From the NCBI GenBank assembly GCA_031400505.1, contig JANNPZ010000006.1:1-64000 (forward strand): a stretch of DNA of 64,000 bases. Reading direction: 5' to 3'. The DNA comes from JAIYDJ01 sp031400505 (GTDB lineage: Bacteria > Pseudomonadota > Alphaproteobacteria > Rhodobacterales > Rhodobacteraceae). A program made the translations under genes and the position numbers. The notes under the pieces were generated by a model that worked only from the letters and a program-made list of their open reading frames with translations, was not told the DNA's origin and ran no database searches. This document shows, piece by piece, positions 16,540 to 26,168 of the stretch (positions are counted from its first letter, which is position 1; every line of letters starts with the position of its first letter).

Positions 16540-17547
16540 ATGAAAAAGTCGGTGCATCATGCCATCATGACCGAAAGCACCGATGACATCCCCGAGACGG
16601 CTCTGGCTTGGCACCGCGCGGGCCGTGGCGCGGTGCTGGCAACCGTGGTCGAAACCTGGGGGTCGGCACCGCGACCGGCAGGCAGCCTTCTGGTGGTGTC
16701 TGGCCCTGATGCGTCTGGGGCCACGCAGATGATGGGATCGGTGTCGGGCGGGTGCGTCGAAGGCGCGGTGGTGACAGAGGCCGAGGCGGCGCTGGCCGAC
16801 GGAAAGCCGCGGTTGCTGACCTTCGGGGTCAGCGACGATGCGGCATTCGCAGTAGGTCTTGCCTGCGGCGGGACGATCCGGGTGCTGGTTGAACCGGTTG
16901 GTGCCGCCTTGCCCGTCGAGGTGCTGGAGGCACTGGTCGCTGCACGGGCCGACAAAAGGACGGTGGCCCTGGTCACGGACCTGACAGACTTTTCGCATCA
17001 GTTGACCAATGGGCCGGAGGTCGCCGAACGGCTGCGCTCGGACAAGACCAGGGTTGACGACGGCCGGCTGGTCGCGGTGCACAATCCGCCGCTGCGGCTG
17101 ATCGTGGTGGGGGCGGTGCATATCGCGCAAAGCCTGTTGCCGATGGCGCGGGCCTGCGGCTATGACCCGGTGCTGATTGACCCACGAAGCGCGTTCGGAT
17201 CGCAGGCGCGGTTTCCCGGTGAGGTGATCGCCGAAGACTGGCCGGACGAGGCGCTGGCTGCATTGGCTCCGGATACGCGCACGGCGATTGTCACGCTGAC
17301 CCATGACCCCAAGCTGGACGACCCGGCGATTCGCGTCGCGTTGCGGTCCAAGGCGTTCTACCTTGGCTGTCTGGGGTCCAAACGCACCCATGCAAAACGT
17401 GTCGAACGCTTGATGGCCGAGGGTTTTTCCCAAGCCGATCTTGCCCGTATCCACGCCCCGGCCGGCCTTGATATCGGGGCAAGATCGCCTGCCGAAATTG
17501 CCGTGTCGATCATGGCAGAGATGACGATGATCTTGAGGCGCGGATGA
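16540..17547 (+). CDS. xdhC: XdhC-family molybdenum-cofactor maturation protein
   Basis: XdhC/CoxI proteins bind and sulfurate Moco for xanthine dehydrogenase-type enzymes. The 335-residue protein contains 'HRAGRGAVLATVVETWGSAPRPAGS' and 'MGSVSGGCVEGAV' (XdhC_CoxI domain) and the conserved 'VGLACGGTIRVLVEP'. A C-terminal Rossmann domain has 'RLIVVGAVHIAQSLLPMARACGYDPVLIDPRSAF' and 'LGCLGSKRTHAKR'. The start at 16540 has GAAGGA about 10 nt upstream; 16567 is an alternative without a Shine-Dalgarno sequence. It overlaps the next gene by 4 bp. No xanthine dehydrogenase is in the window, so its client enzyme is elsewhere. Confidence 0.9.
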   Translation: MKKSVHHAIMTESTDDIPETALAWHRAGRGAVLATVVETWGSAPRPAGSLLVVSGPDASGATQMMGSVSGGCVEGAVVTEAEAALADGKPRLLTFGVSDDAAFAVGLACGGTIRVLVEPVGAALPVEVLEALVAARADKRTVALVTDLTDFSHQLTNGPEVAERLRSDKTRVDDGRLVAVHNPPLRLIVVGAVHIAQSLLPMARACGYDPVLIDPRSAFGSQARFPGEVIAEDWPDEALAALAPDTRTAIVTLTHDPKLDDPAIRVALRSKAFYLGCLGSKRTHAKRVERLMAEGFSQADLARIHAPAGLDIGARSPAEIAVSIMAEMTMILRRG

Positions 17548-18545
17548 AGTTTGGCGCGGTGCCGTTGTCCGAGGCCGTGGGCACGGTGCTGGCGCATTCC
17601 GTGGGGTCCGGGGAGGTGCGGTTGCGCAAAGGTGTCGTGTTGACGCCGGACGATCTGGACCGCCTGGCGGATTGGGGGCTGACAGAGGTGACCGTGGCGC
17701 GGCTTGACCCCGGCGACGTGACCGAAGATGACGCGGCGCGTGCGATTGCTTTGGCGTTGGTGCCGGACCCGATCGGGCAAGGCCTGACCATGACAGTGGC
17801 GTCAACCGGTCGGGTCAACCTGAAGGCTGTGGGGCCGGGGATCGTACAACTTGATCTGGCTGCAGTTCTTGCGCTGAACCTTGTGGATCCTGCGATCACG
17901 CTGGCCACTTTGCCTGCGATGCAGCGCGTCAAGGCTGGCACCTTGGTCGGAACGGTCAAAATCATTGCCTATGCGGCAGGGCAGGCGGCGCTTGCCCAGG
18001 CCTGCGCGGCGGCGCTGGGGGCGGTGCGTATTCTGCCGGTGGTGCACAAAACGGCGGCGCTGGTGCTGACAGAGGTGCCGGGACAGGACCGCAAACTGTC
18101 CTCCAAGGGCATTCGTGCCATGGACGGGCGTTTGCAGGCCCTTGGCATGCGGCTGTCAGGCCATTGCGTCGTGGCGCACGAAACCGAAGACCTGGCGCAG
18201 GCGCTGCTGCGGCAGGACGCCGACATGATCATGATATTGACCGGGTCTGCAACGTCGGACATGCATGACACCGCCCCTGCGGCGCTGCGGCAGGCAGGCG
18301 GCACGGTGGCGCGATTCGGAATGCCCGTCGATCCGGGAAATCTGCTGTTCTTGGGCGAACTCGCGTCGCGACCGGTCATCGGGCTTCCTGGTTGCGCGCG
18401 TTCGCCCGCGCTGAATGGGGCAGATTGGGTTTTGGAACGGCTGGCGTGCGGACTGCGCGTCACCGATGCCGACATGGCAGCGATGGGGGTTGGCGGACTG
18501 CTGAAAGAGATCGGATCACGGCCACATTTGCGCGAGGCCGACTGA
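17544..18545 (+). CDS. molybdopterin-binding (MoCF-domain) protein
   Basis: A 333-residue protein that begins 'MKFGAVPLSEAVGTVLAHSVG', resembling the MoeA/MoCF N-terminal region. It has a C-terminal MoCF-like fold with 'DADMIMILTGSATSDMHDTAPAALRQAGGTVARFGMPVDPGNLLFLGEL'. This corresponds to the T-G/S-A-T-S-D...D-P-G-N-L signature of CoxC/MoeA-like molybdopterin-binding proteins in cox/xdh clusters. The start ATG overlaps the xdhC stop (ATGA). A role in cofactor handling together with XdhC is inferred from the overlap and family. The usual third partner, a MobA-like nucleotidyltransferase, is not adjacent. Confidence 0.82.
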   Translation: MKFGAVPLSEAVGTVLAHSVGSGEVRLRKGVVLTPDDLDRLADWGLTEVTVARLDPGDVTEDDAARAIALALVPDPIGQGLTMTVASTGRVNLKAVGPGIVQLDLAAVLALNLVDPAITLATLPAMQRVKAGTLVGTVKIIAYAAGQAALAQACAAALGAVRILPVVHKTAALVLTEVPGQDRKLSSKGIRAMDGRLQALGMRLSGHCVVAHETEDLAQALLRQDADMIMILTGSATSDMHDTAPAALRQAGGTVARFGMPVDPGNLLFLGELASRPVIGLPGCARSPALNGADWVLERLACGLRVTDADMAAMGVGGLLKEIGSRPHLREAD

Positions 18546-18585
18546 AAGGGCTTGTCAGCGGGGCGGTTGAGACCGACGATGTTGC

Positions 18586-19446
18586 ATGCGCGGGCTTTTG
18601 ATCCTTCTTTCGGTGATCTGGTTCGGCCTGCCGGTGCAGGCAGAAGTCGCTGGTCAGCGCGATCCGGAGTTTCAGGCGGCAGTCGGGGATTGGCTGGCGG
18701 GCAACGAAGTGGATGCCCTGCCGGTGCTTGCGGGTTTGGCCGCACGCGAAAATGCTGCAGCGCGGCTGTTGCTGGGGCAAATCGACGGCTTTCCTGCATT
18801 TCAAGGGGATTGGCTGGCGGGTCTGGCGCGTGACGCGCGGATCGCCGTGCTCCGCAGGCCTGGCGGTCTGTCGGGTCAGCGCTGGACCAACGGATTGGAC
18901 GATCCGGTGGCGCAGACCTGGGCGCAACTGTGGGATACCAGCACGACGGCCGAGGTTATCAATGACTTTGCAACCCTCGGCGAACCGAGGGCTGCGCGGT
19001 TTGCCGGGCTGACCTTGGCGCGCAGGCAACGGCAGGGGTTTGCTGCGGCAGCGGATCACCCCGGCTATCCGGCAAGTCTGCGGGCCTATGCGATGCGCGA
19101 AGGCTGGAAAGCCCCTGTCGCACCCGATCCCGCCGATCTGCAATGGGCGGTTTTGGGGCTTGCGCCTGATCCGGCGGGCTTTGCGGTCTGGGCTGCGACC
19201 GCGCCAGAGGCCGACGCAGTCGTGGCCTTGTGCGAAACGATATGTGCGTCAGAGCCGGCGGAAATCTGCCTGTCGGCTGCCGTGCACGGGTTGGGAGGCT
19301 ATTGGGGAGTGATGGTGCTTGGCTCTCCGGTCGAGGCACTGGTGGCATCGGCGGTGTTCAACCGCAGCCCGCGCGGTGTTGCAGCCACCTTGCGGCACAT
19401 GGACGGCCCCTTGCAAAGCCAGTGTCTGACCCGTGCCCTGCAATGA
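18586..19446 (+). CDS. exported protein of unknown function
   Basis: A 286-residue protein with a signal peptide (MRGLLILLSVIWFGLPVQAEVAG). The Ala/Leu-rich helical body has short repeats such as 'GDWLAG' (twice, about residues 34 and 67) and 'LGLAPDPAGFAVWAA', suggesting an alpha-helical repeat (Sel1/TPR-like) architecture. I recognise no named family. The C-terminal part has four Cys (CETICASEPAEIC and a later Cys), compatible with periplasmic disulfides. There is no strong Shine-Dalgarno before the ATG at 18586. It is 40 bp after the molybdopterin-binding gene and is closed by a bidirectional terminator shared with infC. Confidence 0.7.
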   Translation: MRGLLILLSVIWFGLPVQAEVAGQRDPEFQAAVGDWLAGNEVDALPVLAGLAARENAAARLLLGQIDGFPAFQGDWLAGLARDARIAVLRRPGGLSGQRWTNGLDDPVAQTWAQLWDTSTTAEVINDFATLGEPRAARFAGLTLARRQRQGFAAAADHPGYPASLRAYAMREGWKAPVAPDPADLQWAVLGLAPDPAGFAVWAATAPEADAVVALCETICASEPAEICLSAAVHGLGGYWGVMVLGSPVEALVASAVFNRSPRGVAATLRHMDGPLQSQCLTRALQ

Positions 19447-19447
19447 A

Positions 19448-19470
19448 AACCCCCGGCTTGTCCGGGGGTT
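19448..19470. terminator. bidirectional Rho-independent terminator
   Basis: AACCCCCGG (19448-19456) and CCGGGGGTT (19462-19470) form a perfect 9-bp stem with a 5-nt loop between the convergent exported-protein gene and infC. Read on the minus strand it is followed by TTTTCATT, so it best serves infC. Confidence 0.85.
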
Positions 19471-19500
19471 GCCTTGCCTTCACGAACTATTGGCGACGGG

Positions 19501-20040
19501 TCATTTTGGCCCGATCATCATCACCATCTGACGGCCTTCCAGCCGGGGCATCGATTCAATCTTGCCGGCATCGCCGACATCGGCCGAAACGCGGTTCAGC
19601 AGTTCCAGACCCAGTTGCTGGTGCGCCATTTCGCGTCCCCGAAAGCGCAAAGTGACCTTCACCTTGTCGCCTTCATCCAGAAATTTCATGACCGACCGCA
19701 TCTTTACGTCGTAATCATGGGTGTCGGTACCGGGACGGAACTTTATTTCCTTGATTTCGATGATGTGCTGCTTTTTGCGGGCTTCCGCCTCGCGTTTCTG
19801 GTTCTCATACTTGAACTTGCCGAAATCCATGATCTTGCACACGGGCGGTTCGGCATTCGGAGAGATTTCCACCAGATCAAGCCCGGCCTCTTCGGCCAGA
19901 AACATCGCACGGGCTGGGGTGACGACGCCGATATTCTCGCCTTCCGCGCCGATAAGGCGGATTTCTGGCGACCGGATGCGATCATTGATGCGCGGGCCGG
20001 TTTCGCGTTGCGGCGGGGCGTTGTGCGGTCTGCGGGCTAT
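19501..20040 (-). CDS. infC: translation initiation factor IF-3, probable AUA start
   Basis: IF-3 binds the 30S subunit and checks start-codon/initiator-tRNA pairing. The protein reads ARRPHNAPPQRETGPRINDRIR, then 'SPEIRLIGAEGENIGVVTPARAMFLAEEAGLDLVEISPNAEPPVCKIMDFGKFKYE', and ends 'RLEGRQMVMMIGPK'. The first in-frame ATG (19905) would delete the conserved RINDRIR region, so initiation must be upstream. The only well-placed codon is ATA at 20038-20040, with AGGACG about 6 nt upstream. Rare initiation codons are a known feature of infC (AUU in E. coli) and underlie IF-3 autoregulation. The length is 179 residues. The terminator at 19448-19470 follows. Confidence 0.9.
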   Translation of the reverse strand: MARRPHNAPPQRETGPRINDRIRSPEIRLIGAEGENIGVVTPARAMFLAEEAGLDLVEISPNAEPPVCKIMDFGKFKYENQKREAEARKKQHIIEIKEIKFRPGTDTHDYDVKMRSVMKFLDEGDKVKVTLRFRGREMAHQQLGLELLNRVSADVGDAGKIESMPRLEGRQMVMMIGPK

Positions 20041-20218
20041 GGTATTCGTCCTTGTGTGGTTTGTTCTGAGAGCGCAAGATAGCGGCGCTGGCGCGAGCCT
20101 TCAACCCGCTATTGCAGGCGGTGCCTGTCATGCGGTCCAGTGTCGCCCTTTTCTTTGTGGTCGAACTGTGCAAATGAACCCGCGACCGAACTTTTCATCG
20201 GTATAGGAGACTTTTGAC

Positions 20219-20683
20219 ATGAACAAGAACGTCATAATCGGACTGGTCGTCGCGCTGTTGGCTGCGGGCGGATATTATCAGTTCAGCTACAAGCCTGCGC
20301 AAGAAGCCATGGCGGCCAAAGTTCTAGAAGAAGCCGCAGCTGCGACGAAAGCCGCAGAAGATGCTGCAGCCGCCGTCGCCGCAGAAGCCGCAGCTGCCGC
20401 CAAGAAACTGGAAGAAGAAGCCGCCGCCGCAGCAGCAGCGGCAGCAGCCGCTGCAACCGAGGCGACCACTGCCGCCGAAGGCGCAGCCACCGCAGCTGCG
20501 GATGCGCTTGCAGTTCTGGATCCTGCAAATTTCGACGCGGCCAAAGTAACCGCGTTGATCGACGCATCGCCGCTGGGGGATGACGTCAAGGCCACGCTGA
20601 AATCAGTCGTAACGGCAGCTGCATCCAACGCGGCACTGATCGAACCTGCGCTGGCTCAGGTGAAAGCCGCCTTGGGTCTGTGA
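20219..20683 (+). CDS. small membrane-anchored Ala-rich coiled-coil protein
   Basis: A 154-residue protein with a single N-terminal hydrophobic helix (NVIIGLVVALLAAGGYYQF). An Ala/Glu/Lys-rich helical stretch of about 70 residues (e.g. KKLEEEAAAAAAAAAAAATEATTAA is interrupted by charged residues) follows. A short C-terminal part contains 'LDPANFDAAKVTALIDASPLGDDVKATLKSVVTAA'. The function is not recognised; the layout suggests a periplasmic stalk anchored in the inner membrane, similar to the repeat region of the OmpA-family protein at 14615. TAGGAG precedes the ATG at good spacing. A strong terminator follows. It is divergent from infC. Confidence 0.75.
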   Translation: MNKNVIIGLVVALLAAGGYYQFSYKPAQEAMAAKVLEEAAAATKAAEDAAAAVAAEAAAAAKKLEEEAAAAAAAAAAAATEATTAAEGAATAAADALAVLDPANFDAAKVTALIDASPLGDDVKATLKSVVTAAASNAALIEPALAQVKAALGL

Positions 20684-20699
20684 TCTCGTTTTCCTGACT

Positions 20700-20731
20700 G
20701 AAAGCCGCGCAGAACGACTTGCGCGGCTTTC
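20700..20731. terminator. bidirectional Rho-independent terminator
   Basis: GAAAGCCGCGCA (20700-20711) pairs perfectly with TGCGCGGCTTTC (20720-20731) around an 8-nt loop, flanked by T/A-rich sequence on both sides. It separates the convergent Ala-rich gene and fpr. Confidence 0.85.
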
Positions 20732-20751
20732 TATTGCAATATCAGCCGTGA

Positions 20752-21570
20752 TCAGATCCCGTCGCCGACAAAGGCCTTTTCCACCACATACTCCATCGGG
20801 TCGGAATTGGCGCCTTCGCGCAGACCAAAGCTTTCGAGCACGGCCTTGACGTCAAGGTTGAAGGCCAAACTGCCGCAGACCATGGCCCGGTCGGTTTCGC
20901 GGTTCATCGATGACAGATCAAGGTCGGCGAACACGCGGCCAGAAGTCAGGTTGTCGGTGATCCGGCCCATATGCGCCGACGGCTCTCGTGTGGTTGTCGG
21001 GTAGTAGATCAGCTTTTCGCCAGCCATTTCGCCGATGAGCGGGTCATCTTGCAGGTTGGCCACCAACTGGCGGCCATATTCAAGTTCCGCAAGCTCGCGG
21101 CACGTGTGCATCATGATGACCTGGTCGTATTTCTCATAGGTCTCAGGTTCGCGCATCAGGCTGGCGAACGGGGCAAGCCCGGTGCCCGTGGCCAAAAACC
21201 ACAGGCGTTTGCCCGGCAGCAAGGCATCATGCACCAGCGTGCCGACCGGTTTTGGGCGCAGGATGATCTCGTCACCCACTGCGATATGCTGCAAGCGGCT
21301 GGTCAGTGGACCATCGGGCACCTTGATCGAGTAGAACTCCAACTCTTCGTCCCAGGACGGCGACGCGATGGAATAGGCGCGCAGCAACGGCTTGCCATTG
21401 TCGCCCATAAGGCCGATCATCACGAACTCGCCAGAGCGAAATCGAAGCGAACGCGGACGCGTCACGCGGAAGGAAAACAGCCGGTCTGTCCAGTGGGTGA
21501 CAGCCGTCACGGTCTGGGCATCAGGCAGATGGGGTTTTGCAGCGGTTTGCATGGCGAACGCTTGGGTCAT
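20752..21570 (-). CDS. fpr: ferredoxin-NADP reductase
   Basis: The 272-residue flavoprotein has the FAD motif RAYSIASPS (about 65-73) and the NADP motif 'FLATGTGLAPFASLMREPETYEKYD' (about 145-170). The C-terminus 'YVVEKAFVGDGI' is typical of bacterial FPR/FNR (subclass with a short C-terminal tail). It exchanges electrons between NADPH and ferredoxin or flavodoxin. It lies 49 bp after DUF934 at the end of the sulfate-assimilation operon. That suggests it feeds the CysI sulfite reductase, since no CysJ flavoprotein is encoded; this is an inference. ATG at 21570. Confidence 0.93.
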   Translation of the reverse strand: MTQAFAMQTAAKPHLPDAQTVTAVTHWTDRLFSFRVTRPRSLRFRSGEFVMIGLMGDNGKPLLRAYSIASPSWDEELEFYSIKVPDGPLTSRLQHIAVGDEIILRPKPVGTLVHDALLPGKRLWFLATGTGLAPFASLMREPETYEKYDQVIMMHTCRELAELEYGRQLVANLQDDPLIGEMAGEKLIYYPTTTREPSAHMGRITDNLTSGRVFADLDLSSMNRETDRAMVCGSLAFNLDVKAVLESFGLREGANSDPMEYVVEKAFVGDGI

Positions 21571-21619
21571 TGCGGTTGGCTTTCGTTACGTGGTTCGCGC
21601 GGGCAGGAAAAGCGGGATA

Positions 21620-22024
21620 TCAGGCCCGCAGGCGCGACTGATAGTCATGGCGCCGCCAATCGGCACGAAACGCCCACTGATCCGCCGGTTGCCGTGCTGC
21701 GAGTGCATCGGGGATTTCCACCTGATCAAAACCGACCCGGCGCAGCATGGCATATTGATCGGCGATGACCGGGCCAAAGGCGCGCAACGCGCCAGTGTAG
21801 CCCATCATCCGCAGTCGCCGCGCGATGGTGAAGGCGCGGCCATCGTTGAAGGCGGGAAAAGCGACGCGGATCAGGTTCAGGTCAGGCAAGATGCTGCGCA
21901 ACGCCTCTGGGTCATCTGTCTGGGTCAGATCCACGGCGCCTTGATGACGGGGCAAGTCTGCCAAGGCGACAAAGCCCATCTCGGTTGCGGGGGCAAACCC
22001 GGTGTCGGTGACGATCACGCTCAT
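21620..22024 (-). CDS. DUF934 protein of the sulfate-assimilation operon
   Basis: A 134-residue soluble protein with 'LPDLNLIRVAFPAFNDGRAFTIARRLRMMGYTGALRAFGPVIADQYAMLRRVGFDQVEIPD'. This is the conserved core (FP-F-DGRGF/S-AR-LR) of DUF934, a family regularly linked to cysH/cysI. Its biochemical role is not known. The ATG at 22024 overlaps the cysH stop by 4 bp, so translation is coupled. Upstream in-frame codons overlap cysH and are not DUF934-like. Confidence 0.88.
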   Translation of the reverse strand: MSVIVTDTGFAPATEMGFVALADLPRHQGAVDLTQTDDPEALRSILPDLNLIRVAFPAFNDGRAFTIARRLRMMGYTGALRAFGPVIADQYAMLRRVGFDQVEIPDALAARQPADQWAFRADWRRHDYQSRLRA

Positions 22025-22759
22025 GCGGCGGACTCCTGTGGTGTGCGGACGGCGCGACCATTGATGAAATGGATGCCGCATTCGGTTTTGTCGCTGCTGC
22101 GCCAGCGGCCTGCGCGGGGATCTTCGCCCGGTTTCACAGCCGTCGTGCAGGGTGCGCAACCGATCGACGGGTAGCCCTTTGCCACCAGCGGGTGGCGCGG
22201 AAGGCGGTTTTCGACCATGTATTCCTCAAGATCATCGCGGCCCCAATGGGCCAGCGGGTTGACCTTGATGCGCAGATCGCCTTCCGCCTCGAAAAACTGC
22301 ACCGCCTCGCGCGTGGCTCCCTGATAGCGTTTGCGCCCGGTGATCCAGCCGTCGAAGTCGCCCAAGGCGCGTTCCAGCGGTTCCACCTTGCGGATGTTGC
22401 AGCAGGCATCGGTGTTGAACTGGTGCAGCGTGTTGTCGGGGTCCTCGAACGCCAGTCGGGGTTGGGCCGCGCGGATGGTGCGAATGTCGCACAGGGGCAG
22501 CGCCTCGGCCAGTTTGCGTTGATAATCAAGCGTTTCCGGGAACAACATGCGCGTGTCTATGAACAGCACAGGCGTTTGCGGGGCGATCACCGACACCAGA
22601 TGCAGCAACACCACCGACTCGGCACCGAACGAGCTGACCAGCGCGACCCGGCCCAGGTCATCGTCCTTCAAGCTGTGTTCCAGCACCGCCGTCGCCCCAT
22701 GATGGCGATAGCGGGCATTCAGCGACGCAACTCTTTCGGCCACATCGCCAGTGTGCAGA

Positions 22760-22770
<11 letters not shown>
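22021..22770 (-). CDS. cysH: adenylyl-sulfate (APS) reductase, [4Fe-4S] type
   Basis: Reduces activated sulfate to sulfite. The 249-residue protein has the nucleotide-binding SFGAESVVLLHLV. The cluster-binding pairs Cys123-Cys124 (DACCNIRK) and Cys205/Cys208 (GCAPC) mark APS reductases rather than PAPS reductases. The catalytic Cys231 is in ECGIH near the C-terminus. The start at 22770 (MPRDLHTGDVAE) overlaps the cysI stop by 11 bp; 22791 is an alternative. It is the fourth gene of cobA-DUF2849-cysI-cysH-DUF934. No cysD/cysN/ATP sulfurylase is in the window. Confidence 0.93.
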
Positions 22771-24422
<1,652 letters not shown>

Positions 24423-24430
<8 letters not shown>

Positions 24431-24725
24431 GATCGACCTGCTTACCATGAGCGTAGTTTGAAGGACCCCGCGTGCGGAACGCCTCGCGGAAGTGGATTGG
24501 TTCAGGGCCGTTCGGGCCAGGGCGGGCATCGGCGAGATAGGCCCCGACGATCACCAGTTTCTGCGCGGAGGCGAACAACAGGCGCATCTGCGCATGGGCC
24601 TCGTCCTCGAGCAGTTCAGCCTCGCGGTGATGGCGTGTCCAGCGATCGCCGGCTGTCAGATAGACCACATCACCAAGGCGCAGATCGTTGGCGGTGACAA
24701 CCTGGGGGGTATATCGGCGGCTCAT
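24423..24725 (-). CDS. DUF2849 protein of the sulfate-assimilation operon
   Basis: A 100-residue soluble protein starting 'MSRRYTPQVVTANDLRLGDVVYLTAGDRWTRHHREAELLEDEAHAQMRLLFA', followed by 'VVGAYLADARPGPNGPEPIHFREAFRTRGPSNYAHG'-type sequence. This matches DUF2849, a small family found with cysI and cysG in alphaproteobacteria and of unknown role. It overlaps cobA by 4 bp and cysI by 8 bp, so it is translated as part of the operon. Co-translation with cysI suggests a structural or maturation partner of sulfite reductase; this is an inference. Confidence 0.85.
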
Positions 24726-25492
24726 GCGCGGACCTCGTTCAAGATCGAATGGGTGGCAGCGTCGCGCGGGGCGAGGCCATAGAGGATGATTGCGGGGCCG
24801 GTCAGTTGGGTTGCAACGTCTGGCAGCGTGGCAAGGGTGGCGGACAGGATGCGCTGGTTGGGGCACGAGACGTTTTCGCACAGGGTGACCGGAGTGGCGG
24901 GACTGGCACCGTGCATCATCAGACGGCCCTGAATGAAGCGGGCAGATTTCTTGCCCATGTAGATCGCAGTGACTTCACCGGCGCGCGCCATTCCGCGCCA
25001 ATCGTGATCGGCAAAGCCCGCCATGTCGTGACCTGTGACGATACGCAGGCTGGCATTGCGGCCCCGACGGGTCAGGGATTGGCCGATGCCGGCGGCAGCG
25101 ACCGATGCGGTGGTCAGGCCCGGCAAGATGGCAAAGGGAACATCTGCGGCCTCAAGCGCCTCCATCTCTTCGTCAAGACGACCGAAGATCCCGCAGTCGC
25201 CCCCTTTGAGGCGCACAATGCGCGCGCCGGTCAGGGATTCGGCGACGAGGTTGCTGTTGATATCGGATTGCGCGGTGCTGGGGCCAAAGCCCTCTTTGCC
25301 AACATCGATCAGGCGGGCCGAGGCGGGGATCAGAGCCAGGATTTCAGGTCCGACCAGCCGGTCATGTATCACCACATTCGCCGCTTGCAGCGCATGATAG
25401 GCGCCAAGTGTCAGGTGTTGTGCCGAACCAGGGCCCGCACCGACGAAGGTCACAGTCGCAGTCTGAGTTGCAAGAATGGGCAGGTCAGTCAT
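24722..25492 (-). CDS. cobA: uroporphyrinogen-III C-methyltransferase (siroheme branch)
   Basis: SUMT methylates uroporphyrinogen III to precorrin-2, the first step to siroheme, the CysI cofactor. The 256-residue protein has 'VTFVGAGPGSAQHLTLGAYHALQAANVVIHDRLV', the SAM-binding 'RLKGGDCGIFGRLDEEMEAL' and 'PGLTTASVAAAGIGQSLTRRG', all family signatures. In many relatives the glycine loop is GDP-x-VFGR; here it reads GDCGIFGR. It lacks the CysG N-terminal dehydrogenase/chelatase domain. The ATG at 25492 has AGGAT upstream. It is the first gene of the operon. Confidence 0.92.
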   Translation of the reverse strand: MTDLPILATQTATVTFVGAGPGSAQHLTLGAYHALQAANVVIHDRLVGPEILALIPASARLIDVGKEGFGPSTAQSDINSNLVAESLTGARIVRLKGGDCGIFGRLDEEMEALEAADVPFAILPGLTTASVAAAGIGQSLTRRGRNASLRIVTGHDMAGFADHDWRGMARAGEVTAIYMGKKSARFIQGRLMMHGASPATPVTLCENVSCPNQRILSATLATLPDVATQLTGPAIILYGLAPRDAATHSILNEVRA

Positions 25493-25522
25493 GGCGATAT
25501 CCTGTTTTCTGATACCAATATA

Positions 25523-25575
25523 GAATAATGTCCCATATTTTGACCAGTATAGCTTGCAGATAAGGAATAATGTCC
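25523..25575. promoter_or_regulatory. direct repeat GAATAATGTCC x2 between sulfur operon and lrp gene
   Basis: GAATAATGTCC occurs at 25523-25533 and again at 25565-25575, exactly 42 bp apart (about four helical turns), in the 134-bp divergent region between cobA and the Lrp/AsnC gene. The right copy lies inside a candidate lrp promoter. The arrangement fits binding of an oligomeric Lrp-type regulator. Confidence 0.6.
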
Positions 25576-25582
25576 TGATACT
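25554..25582 (+). promoter_or_regulatory. candidate promoter of the Lrp/AsnC gene
   Basis: TTGCAG (25554-25559) and GATACT (25577-25582) are separated by 17 bp, about 45 bp before the chosen start codon. Matches to the sigma-70 consensus are partial. The right GAATAATGTCC repeat sits between the two elements, which would allow autorepression. Confidence 0.35.
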
Positions 25583-25626
25583 GTAGACTGATGGAACAGG
25601 GTTCCGGCAAAGCGAGAGGAGGGGGG

Positions 25627-26088
25627 ATGGTAGTCCGGCTGGATGAGATTGATCGGAAAATCCTGACCGAGTTGCAAGCGGATGCCAGTCAGTCCCTGGA
25701 CGAGATGGCACGCAAGGTCGGGTCGTCGAAGACGCCGGTGTGGAACCGGATCCGGCGGATGCGTGACGCGGGCGTGATCTTGCAGACCACCACGATTCTG
25801 GACCCCGACGCCCTGGGGCTGGAGGCTTGTTTCTTTGTGTTGATCCGGACCAGCGAGCATGAGGCGGAATGGCAGCGCAAGTTCCTGAAGACGCTGAAAG
25901 AGCGCCCCGAAGTCATGGAAGCACACCGGTTGGCGGGGGATATCGACTATATCCTGAAGGTGCGGGTCAAGAACGCGCGGGCCTATGATACGTTCTATCA
26001 GGCGCTGATTTCCGAGGTGCGGATTTTCAATGTAACGGCGTTGCTGAGTATGGAAGAGATCAAATCGACGACGCGTCTGCCGGTGTGA
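25627..26088 (+). CDS. Lrp/AsnC-family transcriptional regulator
   Basis: The 153-residue protein starts MVVRLDEIDRKILTELQADA. Its N-terminal winged helix-turn-helix is 'SLDEMARKVGSSKTPVWNRIRRMRDAGVI' and its C-terminal RAM/AsnC ligand domain contains 'MEAHRLAGDIDYILKVRVKNARAYDTFYQALIS'. GGAGGGGGG immediately before the ATG at 25627 favours it over the ATG 12 codons upstream (25591). Divergent placement from the cob/cys operon, with repeats between, makes it the likely local regulator of sulfate assimilation. The effector is unknown. Confidence 0.9.
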   Translation: MVVRLDEIDRKILTELQADASQSLDEMARKVGSSKTPVWNRIRRMRDAGVILQTTTILDPDALGLEACFFVLIRTSEHEAEWQRKFLKTLKERPEVMEAHRLAGDIDYILKVRVKNARAYDTFYQALISEVRIFNVTALLSMEEIKSTTRLPV

Positions 26089-26135
26089 CGACCCGGCAGG
26101 GCGGGCTGATACAGACCGCAGACCGCGGGAAATAC

Positions 26136-26158
26136 GGGGGCCCTCTGCATGGGCCCCC
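26136..26158. terminator. bidirectional terminator hairpin
   Basis: GGGGGCCC (26136-26143) and GGGCCCCC (26151-26158) form a perfect 8-bp GC stem with a 7-nt loop between the convergent Lrp and carbonic-anhydrase genes. The minus strand continues GTATTTCCC. Only short T-runs flank it. Confidence 0.7.
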
Positions 26159-26168
26159 CTGACGCCGT

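Noticed and set aside
16399..17805. 468-codon minus-strand open frame opposite xdhC
   Set aside because: The composition is Arg/His/Pro-rich nonsense typical of the antisense of GC-rich genes; xdhC on the plus strand has clear motifs.
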